Positions 11,501 through 23,600 of a stretch of 64,000 nt of DNA are shown here, piece after piece (the stretch's first letter is position 1; the number at the start of each line of letters is the position of its first letter). Where the stretch lies: the NCBI RefSeq assembly GCF_028769735.1, contig NC_088178.1:22456357-22520356 (forward strand), given 5' to 3'. Position numbers and translations under genes: made by a program. The stretch is from Zonotrichia leucophrys gambelii. Lineage: Eukaryota; Chordata; Aves; Passeriformes; Passerellidae. The notes beneath the pieces were generated by a model. It had not been told where the DNA came from. It worked only from the letters and a program-made list of their open reading frames with translations, and did no database searches.

Positions 11501-14500
11501 GTCACATTCTGGGGATTGCATCAGGATGTGCTTGGCACTGCTGGAAGTCCTGCTGCCACAGGGCAGACCTTGTCCAGACCTGAGTGTTTGACCCATGTTT
11601 TGTGCTGTTACATCACAGTCTCTTCTGCCAGCCCTTGGCATTGCAATGATTTCCTGCAGCTCAGGACGCTTGCTGAGGGTTTCTATGACCTAAAAAGAAA
11701 GAAAACTTTGTGCCCTGAACATCTTGATTAAAGCTGGCAAGGGTAGCAGGAGCTCCACATCTCTGCTGCCTTCTGTGTGTGGAGCAGCAGCCAAGCCATT
11801 CTCCCCCCTTGTTTGCATTGTTTAAACCCATGTGTTTTCTTTGGCTCTTGGCTCAGCACAGTTCACAAATAGATGTTTTGCCCCTGAAGGAGAGGTTTGT
11901 TTTTCTTACAGCCTGGTTAAGCCATTCTGAGGGTTAGTCTTGAATATAATTTATTATTATCTCAAACAAGTCTATTTGTACAAAAGCACTTTTAAACACT
12001 TCTGTCTTTGCTTTCCAGTTCAGCTGTTAAAAACTACTTTAGTTTGCTCTTGCAAAAGATGGAGAATTAAAAAAAAAAATTCTGACTCAATTTTGTTTTC
12101 ATGCATGAAAAGGAAAATGCCAAGGAAAATTAAATGGTTTGGTAATCCTCTAAAACCTAAGGGATTATATTTTCCTCCTGTTTTCTTCTTTGTAGAAACC
12201 TGATGTTAAAAAAATCATCATTCTATAACTTTAGCAAGAAGAACTGCATGTTAATTTAGCATTCAGCAGAGTAATGTTTCTTGCTTATAAGGAACAATTT
12301 ATTCTGGTTTATGGCTTCTGTAGGTTATAAATATTTAGATTTGCAATTAGTTAGGCATATCCAAATGCAATGTACATTAAAGCAAGAGTACAGTGAGCTT
12401 ACAGAGGATGTCTGTGAAGCTTTTCCTTCACACTTACAGCAAAATCTTGCTTCTGTTTTTTGCCAACTGTGTACAGTTTTGGAGATTTAAGTAATTATAT
12501 CCCTTCTTAAATTATGACTATGGCAGAACTAACTTTCCATGCTTTTGTGGGTGAAATTGGAAAGCAACTGAAATGTTTTAAAGTCATTTAGTGGGTTGTG
12601 TAATATTTCTGTTGTACTTAGTTCAGTAGCCAAGTTTTTAAATCCAAAGTTCACAGCCTCGCCGAGTGTGTAGTCACATTATTATGCCTCTCAGACACCT
12701 TGTTTGAAATTTGCTTTGGATGTTGCTGCAGCCAAACTGATAACCCTGAAGTTTTTTGCTGCTGCTTTTGTTTTGTGTAAAAACTTCCAGATGAGAATGT
12801 ATGTGTGTGCTGTGTTTTGGATGTAGAACTAGCTTAGGTAATAGCAAGGAGATGTATTTATTGCCTGTTTTGATGGACTTATATTTGGTCAAGGAGCATA
12901 GTGCACTTTGTTCATTTTCTTGCAGTGTTAAATGAGCTGAGAAAATGATTATTTATAACCATGCATTTCTCTTTGGTCGGAATGTATTTGTTTGCTTGCA
13001 CTAGGTATCTATTTACAATGATAAATGCCTGAGAAATTCATGTCTAATAAATACTTCCATCAGTATTTTTCATAAGTGACAATTTTAGCTGTAGTTTGAG
13101 GTGAAAGAGCAATGGCGTGTGCTGTTTTCCTGCACAGTGCTATCATATTGATGGATCTGAACCTGATCTCTCTGTTTACTCTGTGTGGTGTGGCAGAGGG
13201 TGGAACCAGTGTAGTTATTGACTTTGATCTACCACGTCATCCTTAGGAGAAGTCACTGCTTTTCCCCAAGGGCTGCTCTCCGTGGTCATCCCAGGGAAGG
13301 AGGTAGCAGGGGCAGGGGGACTGTTTGTGCAGCTGCTGTGTTATAGGTGATTTCACCAAGGCTGGGGAGGAAGCTGGTGCTAGAACCACAACTTGAATAT
13401 AAGGATTTCTGATTTAGCCTGTACTTGGGACATTCCTCCAGCTCCAAAGGAACTGCAATCACCCTATGTGTTTTCTTTCAGTAGGTAATTAAACAAAATT
13501 CTTGTCTTGTTTCTAAACATAACAAAATTGCTCCTGAAAATGGTATACAGAAATACCTGACCAAAGCCCTGTTGAGCATTTTACCCAAGGATGTCCAGTT
13601 CTGGAGCCCTCATCTCAAAAAGACATTGGGGTGCTGGAGTGTGTCCAGAGAAGGGTAATGAAGCTGGTGAAGGGTTGGAGAGTGAGTCCTATGAGCAGCA
13701 GCTGAGGGAGCTGGGGGTTTTAGCCTGCAGAAAAGGAGGCTTAGGGGAAACCTTGTCATTCACAACTCCCTGAAAGGAATTTGTACTAAGAGTCAGCCTA
13801 TTCTCCCAGGCAGCCAGCAACAGGACAAGAGGAAATGGCCTCAAGGTGCAGCAGAGGAGGTTCAGGTTGGACATTTGGAAAAATTTCCTCACTGATATGG
13901 TTGTCAGACACTGGAACACAGAGTTGGTGGAGTCACCGTTCATGGAAACATTAAAAAAATTACTGCATGTAGAACTTAAAGCTTTGGTGTAGTTGTCACT
14001 ATGGTGTTTGGTCAAAGGCTGGGCTTGATGATCTTGGAGGTCTTTTCCGTCCTTAATGACTCTGATTGTTACTGTGTGTGTTGTGTGCAGAGTGTGCTCC
14101 TCTGTCAGATTGCACACTGAAGGTGGAACAGATCTGTCACTAGCAAGATGCTGTTCACTGGGTTTTTCTGCTGCAAAGCAAGGATAAACAGGGCTGGCAC
14201 TGCTGGCTGGTGTTGGGTTTGCACAAATGCTCTGCCTGAAGGGAGCCTGTGTTTGCTTTGCCTGTTGCAGAAATACGGCTACACTCACCTTTCTGCCGGT
14301 GACCTGCTCCGGGACGAGCGGAAAAGGCCGGGCTCCCAGTATGGAGAACTCATTGAGAACTACATTAAAGAGGGGGAGATTGTGCCAGTTGAAATAACAA
14401 TCAGCTTGCTGAAGAGGGTAAGGAAAAGGCTATTTCCTTGCAGGGTCACTCCTGCAGAGTAAGCAACAAAGCAGTGGCTGTGTTCTGGCAGAACTGCTTT

Positions 14501-17500
14501 TCCTCCAGTGTGAGCGGTATGAATGGGCAGACACGGAGCTGCTTCTCTCAGCAATCACTTGTGTTTCTTTCTGACTGCTGGAGAGCTGATGGCCTCTCTG
14601 GGGATCTGTGAAAATGGGTTATTTTAATTTTCCTTTATTTCTTAGTGGCTCTAGGAAAAGCAGTGAAACTGTATTTCTTATTTCCCTGCACTAGCTTTTG
14701 GACCTCTTGGTCCATTCAGTCATATTTGATTGGAGGCCAGAGGCCTTAAAGGCACTAAGATTTGTAAGTTTTGTCAAAATAGATAGTCAGGTGAAAGAGA
14801 AGAACACCTACTGATGTTCTTGTGAAAGGAAAAGCTTCAGCCTCTATTGGATGTCCATGAAATCAATGGGAGTATCTACTTTAAGTCAAAAAAAGGCTGC
14901 TGTTCATGGCACTAAATTTATCTGGAGCTTTTCCCTTCAAATTAACTTTAGATCAGGGATATTCTGATGTCTTATTGTGTAAAGACACTTCCCAGAATCT
15001 TGTAGAAAATAAGCTTTAAAGCTGGGATTTATTATGAGATTTGTTTGTTATGGGATTTTTGAGCTTTGTGAAAGAATTGATTCAATTTGAACAATAGTTG
15101 TGTTGGTGCATCAGTGAATTAACCAGTATGCATTGAAAGTGAAACAAAAAGCACATTTTGTAAATCTGCAATAATCCTAAAATAAATGCTTCTCAACTTA
15201 CCATGTCAACATCTTGGGGGTAAATTAATAAGTAGATAAATCAGCATATGTGCAGGAGATTGTGAATTGAATTATCTTTTATCAGGCAATGGATCAAACA
15301 ATGGCTGCCAATTCCCAGAAGAACAAGTTTTTGATTGATGGATTTCCCAGGAATGAAGATAATCTTCAAGGCTGGAATAAGACTATGGATGGAAAAGCGG
15401 ATGTCTCCTTTGTTCTCTTTTTTGATTGTGACAATGAGGTAATGAAGTGTGTAATTCTGTAACTTCCTTTCTTGTAATATTGTGGGAATCATTCAAGAAG
15501 AACAATTAAACTCTGACAGGGAGGATGGACTAATGTAAGAGTAGAAGGAAAACTTGGCCTGGGTGTTTGAAGGATTTTTTGGCAACTTGTTTTAGCCGAT
15601 GAAAAGCTGCCTGTTTATTGAAATAGACAGCTAATGACAATTGGTATAATCATATGGGAATAAATTATATTGAGGAAGTACTCCAGGCAATTGTATTCTT
15701 AAAGAAAATTTATCAAAACTTTAAATATGTTTTACATAATTATTTGGTTACTTTTCAGAAAATGTTACTCTGTTCACCCTTAGTTATTTGTTGTTTAGTC
15801 CAAAATTACCTTGATGCAATGTCTGCTTGAATTCTGAAGTGCAGCAGCAATCTTTATTTTCATACTTATGAGCTGTGCTATGGGATAGTCAGTAATCAAC
15901 ATTTTATTCAGCAAGTCATTAAATTACAAGGGCATTTTGACAGTGATGCAGTGCCTTCATTTAATAAGTGCCGTGATGTGCTGTCTTCTTAATTTGTCAG
16001 TGCCCTTGAACATAAAAACTGTTATGAGCATCCCAGCACCTTAAGCTGACTTTTTTCCTGTTACCCCTTTGCCTAGCTTCCTGAGATTTTGGCTTTTTAT
16101 TGTTTTTTTTTTTAATTTATTTGCAATAATTTTGTAATCTTAAAGAGCACATGAGGAATTACTATTTTTCTGTTTTAACAGAAACAAGATAAATAAGACT
16201 AAATAAGACTAAATAAATTTTTTCACTTGTTGGGGCATTAATTTTGTGATTCCACTTTTTTACTAGATCTAAAATACACAATGCTTCATGATCTTTACTA
16301 TGATTGTACTGTCGAGGAAAAATAATTTTTAACTCTTGTCCTCTTGCATAATTTGGATAAATGTATTCATGGAGTGTACATGTGTCAGCTTTGCTTATTT
16401 AACTAAAGGTTTAAAAAACTTAGTTCATTGGGACACTTCTGGCAATGGTTAGTTCTTTATTTTTTACTTAGATTTTGAAGTCTTCATTATAATAATGTCA
16501 GGTAAGAACATTTTAACTGACAGTAACTTATTATTGTCAGTTTGCCTTACAAAATTCTTGAGAGAACATACAGTGACTTTCCTTTAGTGCAGACATATAT
16601 TAATAGTCCCATTTGACATGCTGCTTTTCAGAAAGCCTGAACACATCCTTGAAAATCAGGTAATTTTCTTTTTTTTATGTCTCATGTTGGGAATCCAGTC
16701 AAATCACAGAGCTTGATGCTGCTTTTACTTCTTCTGACCCCAATCCCATTTTCATAAACTGGATTGTGGATCATCCTTCTCTAGAAGACACTTCCTATGT
16801 GACTTCTGGTTACATCCACCAGTTCTGGGCTGTATTTTGTGTGCCAGGCCAGTTTAGATTTGCAGGATTTTTGATAGTTCCTGCTCTCAGGATGGCAGCT
16901 GGTGTTCCTGGCTGCAGTCATGCTTCTGGTGTTTTTTTGTAGATCTGTATCGGCCGCTGTCTCGAGAGAGGCAAGAGCAGCGGTAGGAGCGACGATAACC
17001 GGGAGAGCCTGGAGAAGAGGTACTGTCCTAAAAACTTTTCTGGTCCCTTCTCTTGATATTTTTCTATGTAATGTGATTTTTTTCTCCCTGTGCTTTCTCT
17101 TAGAATTCATACATATCTGCAGTCTACTAAGCCTATCATAGATTTGTATGAGAGAATGGGAAAAGTCAGAAAAGTGGATGCCTCTAAATCTGTTGATGAA
17201 GTAAGTATATATATGCCAAAATATGGGGATGACAGGGTGGCAGGGTGTATATTTCTGGCTTTCTTCTGAGATGTGTGTCTGTGTGTGTGATTAGCCTGCT
17301 CATTAAGCGCTGATGTTATTACTCAGGGATGCTTTGGAGCTCTTGATTTGACTCTTGAAGGACTGAGTAAGATGTGAATAACTTGAGGAAATTGATCTGT
17401 TCTGCTTGAGTGTGAACTGGACTGAACACATTTCCAGTGTTTCTGTGTTTAACAGGGTCTTGCCTTTTACATTTTCATGAGCTTTTGCTCTTCTCAATCA

Positions 17501-17721
17501 GTGTTGCTCTTCTGTCTGCTTCCCAAAATTGATGCCAGTCCCACTGTTAAAGAATTACTGTGAATGTTCTAAAAAACCCCTATATATTTTTGAAAGTATT
17601 GTCAAATACTGTTTAAGTTGGTTTAACTTGGAGTAACTGTTAGATCAATACTTCATAAAATTCTTCTTTATCTTTTTAGGTTTTTGAAAATGTTGTACAA
17701 ATTTTCGACAAAGAAGGCTAA
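5490..17721 (+). CDS. CMPK1: UMP-CMP kinase (cytidine/uridine monophosphate kinase 1), complete, six exons
   Basis: This cytosolic enzyme of the adenylate-kinase fold phosphorylates UMP, CMP and dCMP with ATP, feeding pyrimidine nucleotide pools. Exons are 5490-5564, 14271-14417, 15286-15438, 16943-17019, 17104-17200 and 17680-17721. They join in phase to exactly 196 codons, the usual length. Visible parts are the P-loop GGPGAGKGT (residues 10-18), the NMP-binding region with [14 protein letters not shown], the FLIDGFPR motif, and the LID with [14 protein letters not shown] (130-143). The C terminus is VVQIFDKEG. The start is the first in-frame ATG after an in-frame stop at 5247-5249. Position 75 is Ala and position 129 is Gly where human has Glu. 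A 3' UTR of about 2.2 kb follows. Confidence 0.97.
5928..5989. repeat. Two-copy 31-bp tandem duplication
   Basis: A unit of about 31 bp containing GGGGACACCATTGGG and TTTTACATCCA occurs twice in a row with very few differences. Confidence 0.85.
6718..6741. repeat. Poly(T) tract, 24 T
   Basis: An uninterrupted run of 24 T in CMPK1 intron 1. It may be a minus-strand poly(A) remnant, but I see no element attached to it. Confidence 0.9.
10981..11172. repeat. 20-bp exact direct repeat flanking about 150 bp
   Basis: CAATGAGAACTTGTGTAATA occurs at 10981-11000 and again at 11153-11172, after which the copies diverge. This is either a local duplication or a target-site duplication around a short insert. 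The right-hand copy lies next to one arm of the inverted repeat described separately. Confidence 0.85.
11076..11697. repeat. Inverted repeat pair (about 65-80 bp arms, roughly 75% alike)
   Basis: The plus strand from about 11076 (TTTTAGG, then GAGAAACCCTCAGCAAG and CCTGAATTGGAGCAAATCAT) matches the reverse complement of about 11600-11697 (TTTTAGG, then ATAGAAACCCTCAGCAAG and CCTGAGCTGCAGGAAATCAT). Read the other way, both arms can encode a similar peptide with RTLAEGF. The structure could be a decayed foldback element or two copies of one dispersed repeat. The family was not recognised. Confidence 0.65.
13588..14068 (+). mobile_element. CR1 LINE, 5'-truncated 3' end
   Basis: The order of segments is that of the avian CR1 3' end as I know it: GTCCAGTTCTGGAGCC, the AGAGAAGGGTAATGAAGCTGG segment, CAGCTGAGGGAGCTGGGG, ACAAGAGGAAATGGCCTCAA, AGGTTCAGGTTGGACATT, and the tail GATGATCTTGGAGGTCTTTT. 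Only the last roughly 480 bp remain, without an intact reverse transcriptase frame. It lies in CMPK1 intron 1 in sense orientation, ending about 200 bp before exon 2. Confidence 0.93.
14271..14417 (+). CDS. CMPK1: CMPK1 coding exon 2
   Basis: The acceptor is CCTGTTGCAG and the donor is GTAAGG. It has 49 codons containing [35 protein letters not shown] and [10 protein letters not shown]. This is the nucleoside monophosphate-binding part. A CR1 fragment ends about 200 bp upstream. Confidence 0.96.
14418..15285 (+). other. CMPK1 intron 2
   Basis: An 868-bp AT-rich intron with normal splice sites. Nothing else was recognised. Confidence 0.85.
15286..15438 (+). CDS. CMPK1: CMPK1 coding exon 3
   Basis: The acceptor is TTTTATCAG and the donor is GTAATG. 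It has 51 codons containing [20 protein letters not shown], then [20 protein letters not shown] and FFDCDNE. The exon opens with GCA (Ala) where the human protein has Glu. Confidence 0.96.
15439..16942 (+). other. CMPK1 intron 3
   Basis: A 1.5-kb AT-rich intron. It contains a small tandem repeat (AAATAAGACT, two copies plus, 16191-16216) and no recognised element. Confidence 0.85.
16943..17019 (+). CDS. CMPK1: CMPK1 coding exon 4 (LID domain)
   Basis: The acceptor is TTTTTTTGTAG and the donor is GTACTG. It encodes [20 protein letters not shown] then ESLEK and a split Arg codon. The LID arginines and the Asp pair are intact. The Gly of ICIGRC replaces a Glu in human CMPK1. The exon has more CpG than its surroundings. 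Confidence 0.96.
17104..17200 (+). CDS. CMPK1: CMPK1 coding exon 5
   Basis: The acceptor is TTTCTCTTAG and the donor is GTAAGT. It encodes [20 protein letters not shown] then a run ending DASKSVDE. The intron before it is only 84 bp. Confidence 0.96.
17201..17679 (+). other. CMPK1 intron 5
   Basis: A 479-bp intron with consensus splice sites and a short TG stretch at about 17274-17291. Nothing else was seen. Confidence 0.85.
17680..17721 (+). CDS. CMPK1: CMPK1 coding exon 6 with stop codon
   Basis: The acceptor is ATCTTTTTAG. It encodes [13 protein letters not shown] followed by TAA, matching the end of vertebrate CMPK1. Confidence 0.96.
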   Translation, partial: VFENVVQIFDKEG

Positions 17722-19970
17722 TTCCCAGCTTGAAACTCCATTTCAACTTGTGCTTGAATCTTGCTTGAATAGCTGCTACTGCAGTCCACTCTTTGTAATT
17801 ATTTTAAAAAGATTTTTTATTTTTTTTTCACATATCTAATGATGATTGGTAAAACAGCTGATTAGAAATGGATCTGTTTTTTAAATAGGAAATCATTTCT
17901 TGTGGCTATAGTATACAAGTTTCAGGGTTCTCCATTAGTGCAAGTTCAGTTACTCACATGGCAGAAACACAGTTAATACATCTTTCTGAACAAACTGTTT
18001 ATTCTGTCACAGTTCTGTGCCTGTCATGGGCAGTCCTTCTTCTTCCTTATTGCTGTACACCTACTTTCTTTTTAAAGATCAACTGAACAGCAGCATTAAT
18101 CAATGAAGGACCCATAAACCTTGGGTTTTTTTGGATTCTTGGACCAAATTTAGCAGGTTTTTTTTAAGTATAATTTTGCCCCAAATTCCCTTATATCCCC
18201 AGACCTGAATTCTCTAAGTCAAGCTACAGTTAGTGTGAGAATCTGTTTTAGCAATTGTCAAAAAACTATGAAATATGCATTTCAGGAACAGACATACAAA
18301 GTACTTTATGAAAAGTGGTGCTTCCTTATGACTCTGGATGTAAACTGTCTTGCAGGTTTTTGGATGACATGACCCTGGATTTATCCTTGTTTTAATTTGC
18401 AAAAGATTAAGAAAGTCAGTTTAACATTTCAATACTCATTTATCTTAAATGATAGTTATGTTCTTAACTACAGCATAGTCTTCACAAGATGGCAAAGTTC
18501 TTAAAAAGTATACAGTAGGCAAAATCTGACAGTTCTGTCTTTTGTAACAAGTGGAAGGGTTCTTCTTTATTATTATTGAAATACTGTGTTACCAAATGCT
18601 TTAAGGTTTGTTATCTGGGGAAATATTTTTATGGTTAAACTAGTGAATATGTTTCCCTAAAAATGTGTAATTTTAATAGCTGTTCGTTTGAGAAGTTTGT
18701 AAGTTATTGCACTTTTGTTACAATGTGGTCAGATGAGGGAAAGATAATTGCAGAAAAAAAGTTTCAATCCCTGAAACAGTCCTGCTTCCCCCTGTTCTCT
18801 TGAATAAGCCAAGTGCAGTCAGCAGGAGGAGCTGGGGTGAGCAGGGAACTGGTTGAAACAACCTGGTTGAAACGTTTGCACAGATGTGGTGCAATTTTGT
18901 CTTTTGTTTAAGCTTTCCTGTCCCCTATATAGTATGCGTAGGTCTGGAGGGGCCCAACCATGCATTCCTTTTGTGCCCTAAGCTTCCACTGATGGCATGA
19001 AGATGAGAGTGTTAACTGATTTTAGTGCTAGAGTGGTTGTTCCTACATTGACTGACACTCTGATTGCTTTGTGACATGCTAATTACACAGAATTGCAATT
19101 CGGAAATCTTAACGCTCAGCTTTTCTTTAGCCATGACTTTCTCTATTTAGGAGAAGGTTTAAATTAAGCATAGTTTTTAATTAGAATCAGATGTATTGGT
19201 CCTCATCTTGCAGTCAGATTTGTATTTTCAGGAATTCTCACCTCGCTGAGGTTGTTGAGGCTCCTGGACTGGGCAAGAGATGGGTGCAGAACCAAGGATA
19301 AACTGCAGTAGCTTTTCCAGTCTCGTAGGAGCTCAGGCAATGGACTGGCCACAAATAGCTGTTTACTACTGCTGAATATATGGACCATGACTGCTTTTGT
19401 GAGTGTGGGGGGGCCAATGCTCCCACTTTATGAATTTCTTGTTTAAAAAAATAAAAGAAGAAAACCTAGAATTTAACTCTTCCTGTATAAGTATGCTGAC
19501 ATGGATAGGATCCAGCAAAACTGCATGTTTTAATATGAAGGTTTGAATCAGGTTTTTTCAAAAGATACTTCAAACTGTGTTCTTTAATCCAATTAGTGAG
19601 ATTTCATTAACTCTTGCTTCTAAGTTACTGCTTTTTACAAGTTCTGTTCAGAATTTTCTCTCATCATACACTTTTCTGTGTATTTAAGTGCTGAAACAAA
19701 AAGATCCTGAAGCAAGTTTTAGAACAACTCCCAACAATGTTTTGGCAATATTGAATTTGGAGTGGATTGTAATGTGTCTGTGCAAGGACTAGATTTTTTG
19801 TCATTTTATTTATTGAAGATGCCATTAAATGTGTTACCACTTCTTTCAAGATGGACTTACGATTGAAATAAAAATTAAAGGCAATATGCGAATGTGTTGT
19901 GTCCATTTAGCAGCAAAACTGTATAAAGAATTTGAGGAGATCCAATAAACTTTGTTCTGTGGCTTAATGA
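17722..19970 (+). other. CMPK1: CMPK1 3' UTR
   Basis: AT-rich sequence downstream of the stop with no other ORF of note. The last strong polyadenylation signal with a GT-rich downstream element is at 19944-19949. Earlier AATAAA hexamers occur at 19450-19455 and 19867-19872 and a later one at 20012-20017, so alternative ends are possible. The exact end is inferred. Confidence 0.65.
19944..19949 (+). terminator. CMPK1: CMPK1 polyadenylation signal (AATAAA)
   Basis: AATAAA is followed within 25 bases by a T/G-rich stretch (TTTGTTCTGTGG), the usual downstream element. It is about 2.2 kb after the stop codon, close to the 3' UTR size of the mammalian gene as I remember it. Confidence 0.6.
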
Positions 19971-20578
19971 GTGCTTGCCTTACAGTTATCTGTCACAAGG
20001 GATATTTTTCAAATAAATCCATCTACATAAAGTAAGTATTTATTTGAGTTAAATACTTCATGTCGCCACATGCACAGGTATGTGTATAAAAGTTCAGTTT
20101 TCACCATCAAAACTGAAGTCCTGAAGATCCTTTTAGGCACAGGAGAAGATCAAACCTTTGCCTGTGGCATTGATACCTTTTCTTGATTTTAGAGGTTTAT
20201 CAAATGACTGTGTTCATATAGTAGTGCAGTGATAATTCATTTGGCACACATATGAAAGAAAAGTGACTTGGAGTGGTGTAGGAAACACAAACCTATTGTG
20301 CACCTGCTGTTGGAGACATTTCTGGCCTGGATTTCTCAGAATTCCTTGCTCAATCAGCAGCTGATCCCCTGACTGCCATTCTCCTGGCTCCACATGTGTA
20401 CGTGCTATACTCCAGGCTGTTCTTAAAGGAGAGTTGCACAGCATAATATTCTCTAGAAAAGACACTGAGAGGCTGCCAGGCTTATTTTAAAATAACCTAT
20501 TTTATGTAAAGGTCTGTTACAAAAGAGGTTGTTTTGTCATGTGTAGCTTCCCATTAAACAACTTGTTGAACTTAAAAT

Positions 20579-20635
20579 TATAGAATCATTTGGGTTGGAA
20601 AAGACTTCTAAGGCAGAACATCCCTTCCAACTTGA
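20579..20635 (-). mobile_element. CR1 3' tail fragment, reverse orientation
   Basis: ATAGAATCATTTGGGTTGG followed by AAAAGACTTCTAAGGCAGAACATCC reads as the reverse complement of the CR1 terminal stretch (the GGTCCTTTCCAACCC and ATGATTCTAT type tail). Only about 57 bp remain. Confidence 0.7.
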
Positions 20636-23600
20636 AACTTTACACTGGAAAGATTTGCAGAGCTGGTTTGAAAGGGGTGGGGAAGAGCAGGGGATTTTTC
20701 AGTTGTGCCAGGTACCTTTCTGCTGGGAAATCTGCTGAGACTAAAGTTGCTGAAACCTCACCCTGAAGTTGTAGCACCTCCTCAGGGATGGGCTGAAAGG
20801 GGCAAAGCTGCCCATTGGATTTGCACCTTTTGGACAGAGATTTTGAGTTAAGTCTCCCACTTTGAGAGCAGGAGCAAGCAGAGAAGACCATAAATACACA
20901 CTTGAGGATTGCCTCAGTGTAAGATATCCCCCACTAGGAACAATTTGTCCTTAATAAGAACTGGCTCATGAGGGAGTTGTGAGATCTTGTGGAAAATCCT
21001 GTCTCTTACAACAGTGGGGACATGTGTGTGCTGCTGCCCAGGCTGAGCTGGGGAGAAGGGGAGAGTTAAATGGAAAAACCACTCAGCTCAGAGCGGAGCT
21101 GCCAGCTGTTGTTACCGGCTGGCAGTTCCTGCTGCCAGCATTTAGGAAAGTTGCAGCTTAGGGGATTACTTTCCTCCTCTGGAGTGAGCTCCAGAAGCAG
21201 CTCAGTCCCTGCTATGGCACAGATGTCTCTGAAGGCTGTGATCTGTGACAGCTCTGCTGGCCTTCTGCTCTGGGGGGCAACAGTTGCTCCTTGGCACAGG
21301 CGGGTTATTCCTTCAAGCTGTGGTGCAGCAGGACTTGGAGACCCAGGGCTGTGCCCTTGCCACAGTCCAAACATTCCAGTTAGTGAAAACTGCGAGACAA
21401 TGTGAAGAGGATTTGCCTGATCAGGTAACAAAGGAGACAAAACAGTAGATAATATAAAAATACTAATACATGGTTTCATATAGCAGCAATGTGTACACCC
21501 TTGTGATCTGCAGACTTTTATAAGCCTTCCAGTGAAGATAGGGGAGCATAGAAGAATTTAATCTTACATCTCTCTGATATTTTTCATGGATTGCTTAATT
21601 TAAGATGGTGGGTTTCAGCCTGTGTATTTGTAGAGTATTTCTGTTGGTAACAATAGGTGTCTTTATTGAGTCTTCTAATCTCCTCAGCTGAGGTATGCTC
21701 TATCCTCTTTGCTTTCTGCCTTTTAATGCCTTTTCCTTACCTTTCTGAATTGCAGATGCTCTTTGGGATAGGAAAAGGCGTGCTTTTGCCAATCTCTATC
21801 TGCTTGCTAAATAAAGAAAACCTTTAAACCTTCCTCTGGAGTAATCTGAACCTGTTTCTGACATGAGCTTGGTACATAAGCTGTTACAAAACCAATATAA
21901 AGCACATTGTTTTGGGGTTTTTTCCCAGCTGCAGGAAATCTCTGTGTAGTACCTCTGCTCTTTTCTCCTGTGTGAGTCAGATCAGCTATGTCTGCCCTGC
22001 TCCAGCACAGTGCTTAGCAGCAGCTGCATGAGAAAACCTCCTCAGTCACTAGGTGTTAAACCAGCAGTGACGAGTTGTGCATCAGTGGAGGCAAGTGAGA
22101 TGGTTGAAGAGGGGAGAGAAGATGCTTAGAGAAGCTCAGTCAATTCTGCTTCACTCCTAAGACTTCAGCTTTGGATAAATACCTGTTCTACAGGGCAGCA
22201 GTGCTTGTGGGGTCCTGCTATTTCATGATGGTGCTGTATAGAAATTAATGCAAAAGCACTTCCTGCTGACAAGTTCTTCATCTGCCCTTGTTAAGCCTGC
22301 CACCTTTAATGCCAGGGGTTGTGGAGACAGGAATTTTTCTTCAGGATAGCACTGTAGAAACTAAACTGGGCAGGATGAACGCAGCATGAGCCTTGCATGT
22401 GAGGTGGGACATGCACAGTGGATTTCACTGTGGGCAGCAGTGCCAGGCATTTTCATCATCCTGGCTTATAACTGCGTTCAGACAGCAAAGCAGAAATTTT
22501 CTCTTCCCCCTCAAATGTTTGGCAGAAAGCTTGCTTTTGTCTAAAATGCTTCTTAAGCCCTGTGTGAACCCTTCAGTCCTAAACCAAATACCAGTTTGAG
22601 TTGTGCTTTTTCTATCCAATTTGCAAATAGGAGGGTTTGGTTTAGTTTCTTGTAATAACTGCTGCAGTGAGACAACTCTTGGAAAATACAAGGCACCATC
22701 CCAAAAGATATTATCTGCTTTACTCTGGAGGGCTTTTTAGCACAATGCTGTTTCTGTGTGGTGAGAAATGGCACAGATTGCTGTGTGACTACCAAAATGT
22801 GATGGGCTGGGTATGGTACGTGAAAATGGTGTCTTGGACAACTTCTATTTAGTGCCAAGAGGTATAAAAAGAGATTTGGGGATAGAATTATATAATGTTT
22901 TAGGATTAAAACTTAATCTATGGTGGAGGTCTTCAGGATTATCAGGATCTATGAGGGTATATGGATGATGTAATATCTGGTGGTCCTCTCTCGTGGCTGA
23001 GCAGAGGGCAGCTCTTTAGGTTTCTGTTCAGGGCATTACTACTGTTGTCCTCTTAAACCAGAACCAGCCGAAGTTCCCAGCTATGGTCACTTAAGTATAC
23101 TGAGTGTATATTTAACTCAAATACCTCTGTTCTGTCTGAATACTCCCTCCAGCTTCTTTTGGATCTGATGGAAATCATCAGGGAGAGGGAGGACTGGCAC
23201 AGTTAAAGCTGCTGCTCCACCTCATGTTCCACACACAATTTTTTATGAGGGTGAGATACTTTCTGGGAGCTGTAGTGGCTTCCTTACTTCCATTTTCCTT
23301 TCCAGGCTATGCAAGCTGGATGCACAGGAGTTCCCAAGGCACAGCAGTATCTCCATACCCCAGGAACCACCTTTTTCTTTTTTTTTTTTTTTTTTGCTTG
23401 TTAATCAAAATGTCTGTGGAAAAGAAACAGGGATGATTTCACCATGTTCTTTCTAATTTAAAATTTTCTGTGGAAAGAAAGTGCATTTGACCACTTCCTT
23501 GCAACAGCAAGCACAGGGGTTTAATTGCTGTTCCTGAAGCAAGCATTGCTTTTGGCTTACTATGTGTGACTCCTTGTGAAGCTTCCCTGGGCTCTTGGAT

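Larger units (their letters stand above)
5565..13587 (+). other. CMPK1 intron 1, before the CR1 fragment
   Basis: Mostly unremarkable AT-rich intron. It holds a 31-bp tandem duplication (5928-5989), a T tract (6718-6741), a 20-bp exact direct repeat (10981/11153) and an inverted repeat pair (11076-11165 / 11600-11697), listed separately. No exon was recognised. Confidence 0.8.

Noticed and set aside
13689..14288. 199-codon minus-strand ORF
   Set aside because: It is the antisense of the CR1 fragment plus adjoining intron.
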